From Bolinopsis microptera (taxonomy: Eukaryota; Ctenophora; Tentaculata; Lobata; Bolinopsidae), in assembly GCF_026151205.1 (NCBI RefSeq), contig NC_087083.1, forward strand, positions 8,429,460 through 8,493,459: a stretch of 64,000 nt of DNA, given 5' to 3'. Position numbers and translations under genes: made by a program. Below, piece by piece: positions 63,403 to 64,000 of this stretch (the stretch's first letter is position 1; each line of letters begins with the position of its first letter). Below the pieces are notes generated by a model. That model was not told where the DNA came from, did no database searches, and saw nothing but the letters and a program-made list of their open reading frames with translations.

Positions 63403-64000
63403 CTTTTGATCAGTTTCAATACGGTATAGGTAACAATAACATTGCCAGTATTCAGCCCAAAATGACAAAGATTAGGATAATAAAACAGCTTGTTTTTAGA
63501 ATATCGAACCCTTGACTCATGATTTGTGATGTGATATGTTGGTTTCTTTTACGATAGTGTAAACGCGATAGCAGCATTATTATTAAGAATCTGTACGCCA
63601 TTTCTTTATTTAGTTCTGTACTCCACATTCCACCTCACAGAACTTTATCCGGTTAACCTTTTATTTTGTGTAGCTTGCGTTTGCTGTGACTTGACTTTGA
63701 GTGTAAAGCGCAACAAATTTGGATGTGTTCGTCTGCTACAGGGACTAAAGGATTTCGCGGTAATTTTGACCAAAAGATTTCGCGGTATATTAAACTATAC
63801 ACAAAATTTTTCCTGGTCTGCTATGCTTGCTATAATATTTGGTGCTGTAATAGTTGCAAATCTGGCTTATGTTATAAGTAGTGTCTCAATATTGAGATTT
63901 AGAACTTAATAGCTTGGTGCTTGTCCAACTGGAATGAAGACATGCATTTCATACCTACCCGATCCATTTTTATTAGGACCGTGTTGTCGTTGATATGACA
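63403..64000. other. Downstream region, no gene called
   Basis: 3' flank of the helicase gene. A 72-codon frame (63691-63909) contains one hydrophobic segment (AMLAIIFGAVIVANLAYVI) and a duplicated VILTKRFRG/GLKDFAV-like stretch. I do not recognise it, and missing glutathione synthetase exons were not found here. Confidence 0.45.

Overview
The window is animal nuclear DNA, AT-rich and dense with mobile elements. It carries intron-split genes for an adhesion-type GPCR, a rhodopsin-type GPCR, a thrombospondin type 1 (TSP1) protein, glutathione synthetase and a NERD/UvrD-like helicase. It also holds Penelope, Ty3/Gypsy, PIF/Harbinger, hAT and FLYWCH-bearing elements. The species cannot be read from the sequence. 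Opposite-strand genes nested in introns and the module mix would fit a non-bilaterian animal such as a ctenophore or cnidarian, but that is only an inference.

Positions 1754-41079 (+) are best explained as one 34-exon gene for an adhesion-GPCR-like receptor of about 2073 residues. I traced every exon by hand, and all 33 junctions keep one reading frame. In order the protein has a signal peptide, four Ig-like domains, an acidic repeat linker, a Cys-rich region with CCK-P type modules, a second acidic repeat linker ending in a dibasic furin-like site, a GAIN-like domain whose GPS lacks the autoproteolytic H-L-S/T residues, seven membrane segments and a very short tail. Introns hold a Penelope-like element (intron 1), a FLYWCH element and an intronless class A GPCR on the opposite strand (intron 4), a three-exon secreted TSP1 gene on the opposite strand (intron 15), a small inverted-repeat element (intron 22) and a 4.3 kb Harbinger element with kilobase-long inverted repeats (last intron).

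The most unusual pattern concerns splice sites. Many tandem arrays in this gene begin or end exactly at an exon/intron boundary, so the repeated unit carries the splice site itself. Arrays start at the donors of exons 4, 5, 8, 12 and 27. Arrays end at the acceptors of exons 7, 10 and 17, and at that of exon 3 of the nested TSP1 gene. Unit sizes run from 6 to 54 bp and lengths from under 100 bp to 5.2 kb.

From 41 to 50 kb there is an intronless gene with nicotianamine-synthase-like motifs (minus strand), a SINE-like retroposon, a hAT-type miniature element and a 5'-truncated Penelope copy. From 50 kb there are three 5' exons of a glutathione synthetase gene. A young, full-length Ty3/Gypsy element (51636-60053, minus strand, one 1992-codon Gag-Pol frame) follows them, then a two-exon NERD-nuclease/SF1-helicase gene whose GC-AG intron splits the Walker A motif. 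Most of the rest is AT-rich non-coding DNA.
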